Positions 36,266 to 45,945 of a stretch of 64,000 nucleotides of DNA are shown here, one piece after another. A program made the translations under genes and the position numbers. Each line of letters begins with the position of its first letter. Within the stretch, counting starts at the first letter, position 1. The stretch lies in contig CAJWBE010000009.1 in assembly GCA_913020045.1 (NCBI GenBank), positions 54,708-118,707 on the forward strand. Reading direction: 5' to 3'. Source of the stretch: an uncultured Oleiphilus sp. GTDB taxonomy: Bacteria > Pseudomonadota > Gammaproteobacteria > Pseudomonadales > Oleiphilaceae. The notes beneath the pieces are model-generated. The model ran no database searches. It was not told the origin of the DNA and saw only the letters and a list, made by a program, of their open reading frames with translations.

Positions 36266-37421
36266 GATAATCTGTTTCTGGAATAGCAGGATGAATAGGA
36301 TGATCGGGCCCTTGCGTGCCCTGTTCTAGGATTTGTACATCTTTTTCCAGGGTCCGACTATTTTCTCTCAAAATATCGACCAAGCGCTCACGCTGTAAAT
36401 GCATCGAGCATGACCCAGCGATCAAAATACCATCCTTACTTAGCAAGCGCATCGCGGCTTGAAATAGTTTTTGATACGCTTTTTCTCCCGCTTTTTGATC
36501 TTTTCGTCGCGGAATAAATGCGGGCGGATCCACAATCACCACATCAAACACATGCCCTTGCGCCTTCAGCTTTTGGCATGCTTCAAAAACATCACTCTCA
36601 ATGGTTGATACTTTATCTGCAATATTGTTTAGCGCTGCATTGCGCTCGACATATTCAATCGCTAACGCCGAACTATCAACACACGTTACCGATTCGGCAC
36701 CCATTGCACCGGCCTGTATACCCCAGCCTCCAATGTAGCTGAACAAGTCCAAAACTTTTTGACCCTCGACATAAGGCTTCATACGTGCGCGATTCATTCT
36801 GTGGTCGTAAAACCAGCCGGTCTTCTGGCCATCGAAAACAGGCGCAACGAATTTCACCCCATTTTCTTCAAATTCAAGCTCTTTACTGTCGCCTTCAGCA
36901 AACTCCAAATAACTTTCAAGTTCTTCCGAGGAGCGCATTTTGCCGTTGTTCTTGAACAAAATAGTCTTAGACTTAAGTACCTTCTGAAGCGCAGCCGCGA
37001 TATCGTCTTTTAATAATTCCATACCTGCGTTTGCTATCTGAACGACCACACCATCACCAAATCGGTCAACCACCAAGCCTGGCAAAGCATCACTATCACC
37101 GTAAACCAAGCGATAATTTGGCTTATCAAACACTCGGTCTCGCATCGATAACGCGATATTTAAGCGATGAACAAGCAACGAGCGATCCATAAACTGACCA
37201 CTGTCTCGGCTAATCATGCGGCCACAAATAAGCGCATTTGGCGAAACAAATGCCGTACCTATCTGCTTGCCAACTGCATTGGCCAATATCACCTGCTCAC
37301 CCGCTGAAAAGCTTTTCAGCGGCGACTTAAGCGTATCCACCTCATTGCTATAGACCCAAAGATGACCCTGCTTAAGGCGTTTATCTGCACCTTGTTTCAA
37401 TACCAGCGTTTGATGTTGCAT
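36228..37421 (-). CDS. rlmI: 23S rRNA m5C1962 methyltransferase RlmI
   Basis: S-adenosylmethionine-dependent rRNA methyltransferase. The N-terminal PUA-like domain (residues about 1-75, GHLWVYSNEVD) precedes an EEHEH-type middle and a Rossmann methyltransferase domain. The latter shows YDHRMNR, VLDLFSYIGGWGIQAG (SAM motif I), CVDSS and VIVDPPAFIPRRKD, followed by a GSCSMHL motif with the catalytic-type Cys. I begin at ATG 37421 (MQHQTLVLKQG); an in-frame upstream extension to 37493 is not supported. It overlaps the imelysin-like gene tail to tail. Confidence 0.93.
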   Translation of the reverse strand: MQHQTLVLKQGADKRLKQGHLWVYSNEVDTLKSPLKSFSAGEQVILANAVGKQIGTAFVSPNALICGRMISRDSGQFMDRSLLVHRLNIALSMRDRVFDKPNYRLVYGDSDALPGLVVDRFGDGVVVQIANAGMELLKDDIAAALQKVLKSKTILFKNNGKMRSSEELESYLEFAEGDSKELEFEENGVKFVAPVFDGQKTGWFYDHRMNRARMKPYVEGQKVLDLFSYIGGWGIQAGAMGAESVTCVDSSALAIEYVERNAALNNIADKVSTIESDVFEACQKLKAQGHVFDVVIVDPPAFIPRRKDQKAGEKAYQKLFQAAMRLLSKDGILIAGSCSMHLQRERLVDILRENSRTLEKDVQILEQGTQGPDHPIHPAIPETDYLKAIFLRVLPYR

Positions 37422-37579
37422 GCTTAGCTCCGCGATAGAAATTTTGCGCGAGTATACAGCATCTGCAAAGACATGCGATGGCAAATAGACCATAGCAGGT
37501 GCGGCGAATTCATCTACACTTAAAGAAAGAACCGCGTGAGCACAACTACTCCGCTGACCCTCATTAGAAAAAGAGTGAT

Positions 37580-38452
37580 TTGACTAAGATGCCGACAGAT
37601 CTCACAGAGCAACAAATCCAACAAATGCTGCAAGGCATGCGTGTTCCCCCTCAGCCACAAGTGTTGGTTGATCTACAAATGGAACAAGTGATGCCTGACC
37701 CTGACATCAATCGCATCGCTCAACTGATCTCCAAAGACGTAGGGCTCGCCGGCACCATGCTGAAGTTCGTCAACTCTCCTTTCTATGGGCTAGCAAATAA
37801 AATCACCTCGATCGAACAAGCTGTCTCACTATTAGGCATACCGACCGTGGTAAATATTCTCAATGGGCTGGCGATCAAAGGCGAAATGTCTGACGACAAC
37901 ATCACGGCATTGACGCGATTCTGGGACAACGCAAATGATACCGCTATGGTATGCGCACGGGTTGCGAAACAAGTAGGACACCCTAATCCCGATGAGGCAT
38001 ATAGCGTTGGTTTATTCCACAACGCCGGCATACCGCTAATGATGCAGCGTTTTGAAAACTATCTTGAGTTTCTTGAGGGCTCAAATACGGAACAATGTGA
38101 GCGTATTATCGATGTCGAAAATGAGCGCTTCAGCACCAACCATTGCGTGGTTGGATACTACATTAGTCGCTCTTGGAACCTGCCGCTGCACTTATGCCAA
38201 GTGATTGCAGAGCATCACAGCACCAAACGAATCTTTGATAAACCTGATGGCGGCGTTCCCACACAAAAAACCTTGCATGCGATCCTCAAAGTGGCAGAGC
38301 ACATTTGCGGAAACTATCGACTCTTTAATAACCTAAGCGAAGACTTAGAGTGGCAAAAAAACTCAAAACAAATTCTTGAGCACCTTGGTCTGACTGAACT
38401 CGACATTGATGATTTGAAAGAAAGCTTTGGCGATATGGGAATCAGCGTCTGA
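37580..38452 (+). CDS. HDOD domain protein
   Basis: A 290-residue cytoplasmic signalling-type protein. The HDOD domain (about 15-215) shows ISKDVGLAGTMLKFVNSPFYGL, SIEQAVSLLGIPTVVN and YSVGLFHNAGIPLMM. It also has AEHHS, but not the full HD phosphohydrolase metal set, as usual for HDOD proteins. These act as adaptors for two-component and cyclic-nucleotide systems; no partner is encoded nearby. The start is TTG 37580, closely behind AAGAG; ATG 37589 is the alternative. It is divergent from rlmI and convergent with the gcv operon. Confidence 0.88.
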   Translation: MTKMPTDLTEQQIQQMLQGMRVPPQPQVLVDLQMEQVMPDPDINRIAQLISKDVGLAGTMLKFVNSPFYGLANKITSIEQAVSLLGIPTVVNILNGLAIKGEMSDDNITALTRFWDNANDTAMVCARVAKQVGHPNPDEAYSVGLFHNAGIPLMMQRFENYLEFLEGSNTEQCERIIDVENERFSTNHCVVGYYISRSWNLPLHLCQVIAEHHSTKRIFDKPDGGVPTQKTLHAILKVAEHICGNYRLFNNLSEDLEWQKNSKQILEHLGLTELDIDDLKESFGDMGISV

Positions 38453-38497
38453 TCGTAAAATACAAACAGCACACCGAATCCCAATCATAAGATAAGC

Positions 38498-38518
38498 AAG
38501 TGCTCACGCAGAGCACTT
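38498..38518. terminator. Bidirectional hairpin between HDOD gene and gcvPB
   Basis: AAGTGCTC (38498-38505) and GAGCACTT (38511-38518) form an 8-bp stem with a 5-nt loop in the 76-nt convergent spacer. There is no U-tract on either side. Confidence 0.45.
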
Positions 38519-38528
38519 CTCAACATAA

Positions 38529-39995
38529 CTACGCGCTATTACGCTGAAAAGACACATCCAACTCTCGTGCTGCTTTAACGTCATCCAATCGTTTCACCGG
38601 CTGAGTATAAGGAGCTCCTTTTACCATTTCAGCAGAGGTTTCGGCTTCGGCTTGAATAGCGATCATCGCTTCTACGAAACCTTCCAACTCATCAATTGAC
38701 TCGGTTTCCGTTGGCTCAATCAAAAAGCACTCTGGCACCAGCAAAGGAAAGTATGTGGTTGGCGCATGATAGCCATAATCGAGCAATCGCTTGGCAAAAT
38801 CCATCGCAGTGACGTTGAGCTCTTTCGCTTGTTTGTTCAAGGTAATAATGAACTCATGTGTCGCACGTCGTTCTGGATAAGCTAGCTCAAAGCCTGCCTT
38901 CGCCATCAAACTCGCCATATAATTAGAGTTCAGTGTCGAAAATTCGCCAACGCGATGCAAACCGTCACGCCCCAACAAAGTTGCGTAAATATAGGCCCGC
39001 AAAATAATCCCTGCATTGCCCATAAACGCACTCAAACGACCAATCGAGTTAGGTAAGGCATCATCATCAATCCAATGATAACGAGTCTCACCTTGCTCTT
39101 CTTGCATTCCAACAATTGGCGTAGGCAAATAAGGAAGTAAGCGTTCACCTACAGCTACTGGCCCTGAACCTGGACCACCGCCACCATGAGGCGTTGCAAA
39201 GGTCTTGTGCAGGTTCATGTGTAAAACATCGAAACCCATGTCGCCAGGTCGAACCTTCCCAAGAATCGCATTTAGGTTTGCACCATCGTAATAGAGTAAA
39301 CCACCCGCATCGTGAACAGTCTTGGAAATCTCCTCCACCTGACGCTCGAAAACACCACAGGTAGACGGGTTAGTCATCATAATTCCCGCTGTTTGCGGAC
39401 CAACAGCGCTTTTAAGCGCGTCTACATCGACATCACCATCGGCTTTCACCGGAATCTCTACGACCTTATAGCCGCACATGACTGCGGTTGCTGGGTTCGT
39501 CCCATGAGCCGCTTCAGGCACAATAATTTCTGTACGAGCAAAATCTTCGCGCGCCTCATGATAAGCCTTGATCATGGCGACCCCGGCAAATTCACCCTGC
39601 GCCCCAGCCATAGGGGTAAGTGAAACACCCGCCATACCGGTCACTTCTTTAAGGATATTTTGCAAGTCATAGACACAAGCCAAATAACCCTGGCTATGAG
39701 ACTCTGGTGCTAACGGGTGTCGGCCTAAAAAGCCAGGCAAACTTGCGGCCTTGTGCGCGCCACGCGGGTTGTACTTCATCGTACAAGAGCCCAGAGGGTA
39801 AAACTGCGTATCAATCGAAAAGTTCTTCCGAGATAGGTTCGTAAAATGTCTAACCGCTTGCAGCTCAGAAACCTCTGGCAGGCCTGCCCGAGTTTGGCGC
39901 AACATTTCTGGCGGTAAGTCAGCAACTGAGGACATTACTTTCGGCGCTTGAGCCGTAGCAAAGCGCCCTTCTGCTCCTTTTTCAAAAATCAGCAT
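38529..39995 (-). CDS. gcvPB: Glycine dehydrogenase (decarboxylating) subunit 2
   Basis: PLP-bearing half of the two-subunit P protein, which decarboxylates glycine and transfers the aminomethyl group to lipoyl-GcvH. The 488 residues include [44 protein letters not shown] and [21 protein letters not shown], in which Lys264 is the expected Schiff-base residue. It begins one base after the gcvPA stop. It is the last gene of the gcvT-gcvH-gcvPA-gcvPB cluster. Many gammaproteobacteria have a single fused GcvP of about 950 residues; the split form is complete here, not a frameshift, since both halves have native start and stop. Confidence 0.96.
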   Translation of the reverse strand: MLIFEKGAEGRFATAQAPKVMSSVADLPPEMLRQTRAGLPEVSELQAVRHFTNLSRKNFSIDTQFYPLGSCTMKYNPRGAHKAASLPGFLGRHPLAPESHSQGYLACVYDLQNILKEVTGMAGVSLTPMAGAQGEFAGVAMIKAYHEAREDFARTEIIVPEAAHGTNPATAVMCGYKVVEIPVKADGDVDVDALKSAVGPQTAGIMMTNPSTCGVFERQVEEISKTVHDAGGLLYYDGANLNAILGKVRPGDMGFDVLHMNLHKTFATPHGGGGPGSGPVAVGERLLPYLPTPIVGMQEEQGETRYHWIDDDALPNSIGRLSAFMGNAGIILRAYIYATLLGRDGLHRVGEFSTLNSNYMASLMAKAGFELAYPERRATHEFIITLNKQAKELNVTAMDFAKRLLDYGYHAPTTYFPLLVPECFLIEPTETESIDELEGFVEAMIAIQAEAETSAEMVKGAPYTQPVKRLDDVKAARELDVSFQRNSA

Positions 39996-39996
39996 T

Positions 39997-41370
39997 TTAT
40001 ACGCTCCCCTTTGACGCTAACACCGCACTCAACGCGCTTGCATAGACATCTAAATCGTTACTTGTTTTGACTTCCGTTGCACACACTAGAACTGCCTGCG
40101 TATCGGCACCTTCAACGAGGTCAGACAGCGCAACGCCTCCTAGAATCGAGTACTCTGCCAGCCCTTCAAGTACATCCCGAGCGGAACCAGGAACCGACAT
40201 GACAAACTCATGGAAAAAAGGCCCATTGCTCAACAATTCAACACCGTCAATCGACGTTAATTTTTCAGCTAATGCTTTAGTATTTGCATGAGAGGCACTC
40301 GCGACTCGAGATAATCCTTCGTAACCTAACAAGGTCATATAAATGGTTGCCGCCGTTACCGCCAACCCTTGATTAGTACAGATGTTTGAGGTCGCCTTTG
40401 AACGACGAATATGCTGCTCTCGTGCCTGCAGAGTTAAGGTAAACCCTTCTTTTCCATCCAAATCCACCGTGCGCCCAATGATACGTCCGGGCATTTGGCG
40501 AACCAGCTTATTGGTACAGCAAATAAAGCCAAAATATGGTCCACCCGAAGCCAATGGCAAGCCCAAAGGCTGACCCTCACCGACAACGATATCCGCGCCA
40601 GTATCGCCCCATTCTCCTGGAGGAACTAACAAAGCCAAAGCCGTAGGATTCACGACAGCAATCACAAGCATGCCTTGCGCATGCGCCCAGTCGGTTAGCG
40701 CATTCACATCTTCTATCGAACCGTAAAAGTTCGGTTGGGAAATCACGAGCGCGGCATAGTCCTGACCTTCAAAGGCCTGAAGCGCTTGCTGATCAACACG
40801 AAAATCACTGCCCAGCGCAACCGAATCTAAGGTGATTTCTTGATTCGCCACAATGCTATTAACAGTTTTTTCGTATAGCGGATGCACACCCGACGCAACG
40901 AGAACCTTGCGACTTTTCGATTTACGGTTCGCTCGAATGGCCATCAGCACAGATTCTGCCAAGCCCGAAGCACCGTCATAAAGCGAAGCATTTGAAACGT
41001 CCATTGCTGTTAGCTGACACATCATGCTTTGATATTCGTATATCAACTGCAAGGTGCCTTGACTGGCCTCCGCCTGATAAGGCGTATAGGCTGTCATGAA
41101 TTCGCCACGCGTAGCAACATCCCAAACAGCAGCTGGAACATGATGTTCATAGGCGCCTGCACCAATGAAGCACAAAGCCCCTGCGTCTTGCTGAGCACGC
41201 TCAGACATCAGCCGCATCATATCCATTTCGCTTAAACCTTCGGGCACTTTATCTAACGATTTTGCGCGAAGGTGTTTGGGTATTTCATCAAACAAGTCAT
41301 CAATAGCACTGACACCAATCACATCCAACATCTTTTGGATATCTTGATCAGTATGAGGAATAAAAGGCAT
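39997..41370 (-). CDS. gcvPA: Glycine dehydrogenase (decarboxylating) subunit 1
   Basis: The 457-residue partner of gcvPB. Family features are [15 protein letters not shown] at the start, [39 protein letters not shown] and [25 protein letters not shown]. It lacks the PLP lysine, as expected for subunit 1. It lies 101 nt downstream of gcvH with a GC hairpin in the spacer and one base upstream of gcvPB. Confidence 0.96.
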   Translation of the reverse strand: MPFIPHTDQDIQKMLDVIGVSAIDDLFDEIPKHLRAKSLDKVPEGLSEMDMMRLMSERAQQDAGALCFIGAGAYEHHVPAAVWDVATRGEFMTAYTPYQAEASQGTLQLIYEYQSMMCQLTAMDVSNASLYDGASGLAESVLMAIRANRKSKSRKVLVASGVHPLYEKTVNSIVANQEITLDSVALGSDFRVDQQALQAFEGQDYAALVISQPNFYGSIEDVNALTDWAHAQGMLVIAVVNPTALALLVPPGEWGDTGADIVVGEGQPLGLPLASGGPYFGFICCTNKLVRQMPGRIIGRTVDLDGKEGFTLTLQAREQHIRRSKATSNICTNQGLAVTAATIYMTLLGYEGLSRVASASHANTKALAEKLTSIDGVELLSNGPFFHEFVMSVPGSARDVLEGLAEYSILGGVALSDLVEGADTQAVLVCATEVKTSNDLDVYASALSAVLASKGSV

Positions 41371-41390
41371 GATATATCCTCTAAATACAG

Positions 41391-41406
41391 GCGCGCTGCC
41401 GCGCGC
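41391..41406 (-). other. Small GC hairpin in the gcvH-gcvPA spacer
   Basis: GCGCGC (41391-41396), loop TGCC, GCGCGC (41401-41406), 21 nt before the gcvPA start. Possibly an mRNA stability or processing element. Confidence 0.4.
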
Positions 41407-41471
41407 GTATAAGATAATTCTTGGAAGCAGCTAACCTGCCCAGTGGCGGTAACTGTCTCTAATAAAGTCTT

Positions 41472-41870
41472 TTAGTGATCGTCTGCAGCACACGCTTCAG
41501 TATATGCTTCAGCATCTAGCAAGGTGTTTAACTCTTCTGCATCCGAGATTTTCACTTTAAAAAACCAACCATCGTCATATGGGTCACTATTCACCACTTC
41601 AGGTGACTCTTCTAAGTCTTCATTAATCGCGATCACAACACCGCTAATTGGCGCAAAAATATCTGAAGCAGCCTTAACAGACTCAACGACACCCGCCTCA
41701 TCACCTGCGGCTAGCTCAGCTTCAAGCTCAGGCAACTCAACAAACACCACGTCACCCAGTAAGTCTTGCGCGTGATCGGTAATACCTATCGTTGCAGTGA
41801 CACCATCACTTTCTAAACGGACCCATTCGTGACTCGAAAGGTATTTCAATTCTCCAGGAATATTACTCAT
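41472..41870 (-). CDS. gcvH: Glycine cleavage system H protein
   Basis: Lipoylated shuttle protein of the glycine cleavage complex, 132 residues. The N-terminus reads [11 protein letters not shown]. The lipoyl-attachment lysine is Lys66 in [27 protein letters not shown] near the C-terminal half is also characteristic. It sits between gcvT (80 nt upstream) and gcvPA and is clearly part of the same operon. Confidence 0.97.
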   Translation of the reverse strand: MSNIPGELKYLSSHEWVRLESDGVTATIGITDHAQDLLGDVVFVELPELEAELAAGDEAGVVESVKAASDIFAPISGVVIAINEDLEESPEVVNSDPYDDGWFFKVKISDAEELNTLLDAEAYTEACAADDH

Positions 41871-41950
41871 TTTTTTGCCTTCCTCTTACTAATATCTATA
41901 AACCGTTTCAAACAGAGCGCTACACGGGAATGCCGTACCGAGCTCAGGGA

Positions 41951-43030
41951 TTACTTATAAACTCTCTTACCATTTCGAACGAAAGGCGGCTTAACCACCT
42001 GTACCGCTATTTTCTTCTTACGCATTTCAACATAACAATGGTCTCCGGTTGATGCCGGAACACGGGCCAACGCGACTGAATACCCGAGCGTAGGAGAAAA
42101 ACTACCACTGGTAATTTCACCCTCACCTTCACCCTCGACGATTACCGCTTGATGACCGCGCAAAATACCGCGCTCAGTCATCACTAGGCCAACCAACTTG
42201 CTAGGCACACCAGATTCCTTTTGCTCCAACAAAGCTGTCTTGCCAATAAAGTCACGATCATCACTAAACGCAACCGTCCAAGCCATATTCGACTGCAACG
42301 GAGTCACGCTTTCATCCATATCGGCGCCATACAAATTCATACCGGCTTCGAGGCGAAGCGTATCGCGGGCGCCCAACCCACAGGGTTTTACACCTGCGGC
42401 TAGTAGTTTTTCCCAAAACGACACTGCTTCGTCCTGCGGCACAAGCACCTCAAGACCATCTTCTCCGGTGTAGCCTGTACGGCAGTACATCCATTCGCCA
42501 TCTTCAAGGCCTTGAAAAACGCTCAAGCTATCGATCAATGCGCCTTGCGCTGGCATTGCTTGCTTAACGCGAGAAATCGCTTCAGGACCTTGAACAGCAA
42601 TCATGGATAAACTAGGACGTTCGATGATTTCAACAGCAAAAGATTCAGCCTGCTTATGCATCCAGGCGAGGTCTTTCTCGCGGGTCGCACAATTAACAAC
42701 AACCCGATAGTCTTTAGGCATTTTGTAGACGATCAAATCGTCTAATACGCAACCCGCTTCGTTGAGCATTCCGCTGTATAACGCTTTGCCTGTTACGGCC
42801 AGCTTGTCGACATCGTTAGCGAGAAGAAAGCGTAAATAGTCGCGAGAATCTGCACCCTGAACATCGACGATGGTCATGTGCGAGACATCAAACATGCCAG
42901 AGCTAGAGCGCACTATATTGTGCTCTTCAATCTGAGACCCGTAATGCAGCGGCATATCCCAGCCACCAAAGTCGACTATCTTAGCGCCAGCATTTTGATG
43001 CGCGTCGTGAAGTATCGTTTTATTGCCCAC
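41951..43030 (-). CDS. gcvT: Glycine cleavage system aminomethyltransferase T protein
   Basis: Transfers the methylene group from aminomethyl-lipoyl-GcvH to tetrahydrofolate, releasing ammonia. The 359-residue protein shows [34 protein letters not shown] (catalytic Asp region), [14 protein letters not shown] and [18 protein letters not shown]. The start is GTG 43030 with a well-placed GGAGG upstream. It is the first gene of the gcv operon. I saw no glycine riboswitch-like structure in the 80 nt before it. Confidence 0.96.
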   Translation of the reverse strand: MGNKTILHDAHQNAGAKIVDFGGWDMPLHYGSQIEEHNIVRSSSGMFDVSHMTIVDVQGADSRDYLRFLLANDVDKLAVTGKALYSGMLNEAGCVLDDLIVYKMPKDYRVVVNCATREKDLAWMHKQAESFAVEIIERPSLSMIAVQGPEAISRVKQAMPAQGALIDSLSVFQGLEDGEWMYCRTGYTGEDGLEVLVPQDEAVSFWEKLLAAGVKPCGLGARDTLRLEAGMNLYGADMDESVTPLQSNMAWTVAFSDDRDFIGKTALLEQKESGVPSKLVGLVMTERGILRGHQAVIVEGEGEGEITSGSFSPTLGYSVALARVPASTGDHCYVEMRKKKIAVQVVKPPFVRNGKRVYK

Positions 43031-43110
43031 ACTTGCCTCCGAAGGGACGTCGTTAAGGGGCGCTAGTTTAATGAAGCATTACGAAAAAATCACTAAACAA
43101 ACGAATTTGC

Positions 43111-43692
43111 CTAAGAGAAATTGATAAAAAACTGAACAATTGATGGTAGGACGGCTGAGTATTCTTGAAATGAATGATCGCCGCCAGCGTGAATCCAAGA
43201 TTTTATACGAGGTAAAGCGCTGACCGCTTGCTGAAATTCGAGCACTTTATCGCCCGTCTGCGTTAACAAATATAATTGATCTCTAGTAAAGCCATCGCCA
43301 ATATCTAACGAGCGTAACTCATCCATATGCCGAGACTCTATAATGTAACGTTCACCGGTATAGGGATTTTCGTTCTCACCTAGATAATCCTGTAACAGTT
43401 CATAGGGCTTCATTGCAGGATTAATCAAGACTGCTGGTAAGGCGAATTTTCGATGAAGGTACAAACTATAAAAACCGCCAAGAGAGCTACCAATAAAGCC
43501 CGCAATATTGCTTACGCCAATCGACTCTATCAAACACTCAAGGTCTAAAATAGCCGCCGAGGGCGACGACAAAAACGCAGCGATCTCGAGTTCGTAAGGA
43601 CAATCTTCTGACAGAAAAAAGGCTTGCGTTAAGCAAGCCTTTTCAGAGCGCGGGGAGCTGTTAAACCCATGGATATAAATAACTTTCTTCAA
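43111..43692 (-). CDS. yqiA: YqiA-family alpha/beta hydrolase
   Basis: A 193-residue esterase-type protein: YIHGFNSSPRSEKA at the N-terminus (oxyanion region), nucleophile elbow GSSLGG (about residues 68-73), acid near QTGDKVLEF and the catalytic histidine in HAGGDHSFQ. It overlaps the upstream cpdA by four bases, as in the conserved cpdA-yqiA order. In E. coli the next gene is parE; here the gcv operon follows instead. Natural substrate unknown. Confidence 0.92.
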   Translation of the reverse strand: MKKVIYIHGFNSSPRSEKACLTQAFFLSEDCPYELEIAAFLSSPSAAILDLECLIESIGVSNIAGFIGSSLGGFYSLYLHRKFALPAVLINPAMKPYELLQDYLGENENPYTGERYIIESRHMDELRSLDIGDGFTRDQLYLLTQTGDKVLEFQQAVSALPRIKSWIHAGGDHSFQEYSAVLPSIVQFFINFS

Positions 43693-44519
43693 TATCCGTT
43701 ACTCGCCATATCAACCGTGAAGTTAAAGGATTCAGCGCGCACCACGGCAGTCACTATCGATCCGTCAGGGGCTAAACAGAGCTTTCGATAACCTGGCGCA
43801 ATATTATCAATGGCAAAGCCATCAGAGCGGGGTTTGAATTGAATGCATGTAGAGGGGCTCGCTAGCAAACGAACACCTTGGCGCATATCATCAATATCCT
43901 GATGTATATGCCCCCAAAGAACAGCTTTTACATTCGCTGCACGATCAACAATCTGCCAAAATTCATCACGATTATGGAGCCCAATACCGTCTAACCAAGC
44001 ACTATGAATATCAACGGGGTGGTGGTGAAGGCTTACCAATGTATGCAAATCAGGACGTTCGTTTAGCGCGGTTTCCAAGACATCTAGTTCGCTTTGCTGG
44101 AGTCGGCCATGTACCGAGCCCGGTACTAAAGAATCCAGCAAAATAATCTGCCACTTTCCGACCCGGACGACTTTCGTCAACTCACTACCTTGGCCAACGG
44201 CTTCCGCCATGCTCGGACGATGATCATGATTACCCGCAAACCAGTACTTAGGACAATGGTACTCAGACAAACGATCTTGCAAGCAGCGATACGCTTCTTC
44301 TGAGCCGTCTTGCGCTAGATCGCCGGTCACCATAACTAGGTCAGGACTTACTGCGTCACTCGACGCCTGCGCTAACACAGCATCCAAGCTATCTAGCGTA
44401 TTCACCCCGAGTAATTCGTTTGATGAATCAGCAGACAAATGACAGTCCGTAATATGTAGTATTTCGATCACATCTTCAGCTGTCGCCTCGGCAGATGTTG
44501 CGCCGGATTTATTATCCAT
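43689..44519 (-). CDS. cpdA: 3',5'-cyclic-AMP phosphodiesterase
   Basis: Calcineurin-like class III phosphodiesterase that hydrolyses cAMP. In its 276 residues the metal-binding motifs occur in order: HITDCHL (Asp, His), VTGDLAQDG, FAGNHDHR, LHHHPV and LWGHIHQDI. Position between the DUF1249 gene and yqiA supports CpdA over other metallophosphoesterases. It would lower cAMP signalling through CRP. Confidence 0.93.
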   Translation of the reverse strand: MDNKSGATSAEATAEDVIEILHITDCHLSADSSNELLGVNTLDSLDAVLAQASSDAVSPDLVMVTGDLAQDGSEEAYRCLQDRLSEYHCPKYWFAGNHDHRPSMAEAVGQGSELTKVVRVGKWQIILLDSLVPGSVHGRLQQSELDVLETALNERPDLHTLVSLHHHPVDIHSAWLDGIGLHNRDEFWQIVDRAANVKAVLWGHIHQDIDDMRQGVRLLASPSTCIQFKPRSDGFAIDNIAPGYRKLCLAPDGSIVTAVVRAESFNFTVDMASNGY

Positions 44520-44721
44520 GTCGGGTTCGGCTCTGTAACGATTAACTGCCTAAGCATTTCTCTGATGTTACTCGTCACTCCCGATGACGACACACCAAAA
44601 TATTCCATAGCCTAAATCTAGTTAACTTTTTGGAAATTGGGTAACGCGAAGCCCTTTTTTTTATATGTAACCGCGTTTTTGCGAACTATATCCAAGCCTA
44701 CAGATAATTCTGATACCACCC

Positions 44722-45192
44722 TCACATTTTTTTTGCGGGAAACGGCATTGCGTCGCAACATCCATGTAAAAGGCAAAAAGCTAGCCACTCTGCTAGAAAT
44801 GCGTTCAATTGGCTTTTCTCATCAGGGTGATGCATATATTTATTCGGGTAGTCGTTGCAGCCTTGTATCCGCGAATGGCCTTTGCAACTAATGACTTCAG
44901 CAACAGAGGCATCATGATAGAGCCGAACGGTCATTGCTGGGTCATTGAGCCACTTTCCAGCCGCTGCGGTTTGCTCAAGCAACAGTGTGTCGGTGTACTT
45001 CGTTGATTCAAGTAAGCTAATAGTGACGGTTCCGACAAAACGCGCACCAACATTGAGCAGGATGTCCGCGCCGGAAGAGCGATCGAGTAAATTCAGCAAT
45101 TTAACCAAACGTCGATAGTTTCCTTCAAAGTTGGCTCCCATCGACATGAGATCCGGCACATACTTGCGCTTTAGTCTTCCACGCTGGTCCAT
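44722..45192 (-). CDS. DUF1249 (YqiB-like) protein
   Basis: A 156-residue soluble protein of unknown function. The N-terminal KYVPDLMSMGANFEGNYRRLVKLL and the later HDASVAEVISCKGHSRIQG segments match the DUF1249 family. The ATG overlaps the 3' end of nudF by 22 bases, suggesting translational coupling. In E. coli the equivalent yqiB lies in the same place between nudF and cpdA. Here the gap to cpdA is 202 nt and carries no recognisable gene. Confidence 0.88.
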   Translation of the reverse strand: MDQRGRLKRKYVPDLMSMGANFEGNYRRLVKLLNLLDRSSGADILLNVGARFVGTVTISLLESTKYTDTLLLEQTAAAGKWLNDPAMTVRLYHDASVAEVISCKGHSRIQGCNDYPNKYMHHPDEKSQLNAFLAEWLAFCLLHGCCDAMPFPAKKM

Positions 45193-45803
45193 TTTTTCCT
45201 CATTTTCAAACGATTAATCTGCAACCATTGAATGGCCATGATTGCCGCCGCATTATTGATAACACCGTCACTCAGCCACTCGACCGCCTTATCAAACGAC
45301 ACAACATGAGACAAAATATCTTCATGCTCTTCTGGCAAACCAAAGACTCCGCCCGCTTGGCTCAGATCAGCGCAAGCCGCAAATAAAAACACCTTTTCAG
45401 TGCACGCACCTGGTGAAGGGTAATATTCACAAATAAGCTCTAAGCGCGAAAGCTCAATTCCAGCTTCTTCGATCGCTTCTCGTCGGGCAATTGCCTCGGG
45501 CGCCTCACCTTTGTCATTAATGCCGGCGACCAATTCAACCAACCAAGGCGACCCTGAGTCTAGCGCTGCGGGCACTCTAAACTGCTCAATCAGAAGTACT
45601 TGGTCAGTGCGCGGATCATAGGGCAAAACACATGTTGCGCTGCCGCGCACAAACACTTCACGCTCAATGAGCTCACTCCAGGAACCGTCGAAACGTTTAT
45701 GTTTAAAATAGAAGCGTTGAAAAGAAAAAAAACCTTCATAGCAGGTTTCGCGGCGCTGCAAATCAAAATCATCTGCACCATACCGTTGTTCGAGTAATGG
45801 CAT
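45171..45803 (-). CDS. nudF: ADP-ribose pyrophosphatase
   Basis: Nudix enzyme cleaving ADP-ribose to AMP and ribose-5-phosphate. The 210-residue product has VLLIEQFRVPA, LVELVAGINDKGEAPEAIARREAIEEAGI (the Nudix box in which the acidic metal ligands are intact) and YYPSPGACTEKVFLFAA, typical of NudF. It is divergent from tolC and first in the nudF-yqiB-like-cpdA-yqiA direction. Confidence 0.95.
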   Translation of the reverse strand: MPLLEQRYGADDFDLQRRETCYEGFFSFQRFYFKHKRFDGSWSELIEREVFVRGSATCVLPYDPRTDQVLLIEQFRVPAALDSGSPWLVELVAGINDKGEAPEAIARREAIEEAGIELSRLELICEYYPSPGACTEKVFLFAACADLSQAGGVFGLPEEHEDILSHVVSFDKAVEWLSDGVINNAAAIMAIQWLQINRLKMRKKWTSVED

Positions 45804-45945
45804 GCAACTTCCTAATTAACGAAAACAGTCGCTCCAGCGCGCAATACTAGGGCAGAGCGGGCGCTCAAGTGTAGAGTTATGCCCAAGTATTGTCCATAAT
45901 GCTCGCAGCGCAGAACCACGCCAGCAATTATTCATTGAGGTATTC

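Noticed and set aside
43031..43110. Possible glycine riboswitch upstream of gcvT
   Set aside because: Only 80 nt are available and the conserved purine-rich core of that riboswitch class is not seen.
44520..44721. 202-nt gap between cpdA and the DUF1249 gene, checked for a small RNA or tRNA
   Set aside because: T-runs are present but no cloverleaf or convincing hairpin plus U-tract was found.
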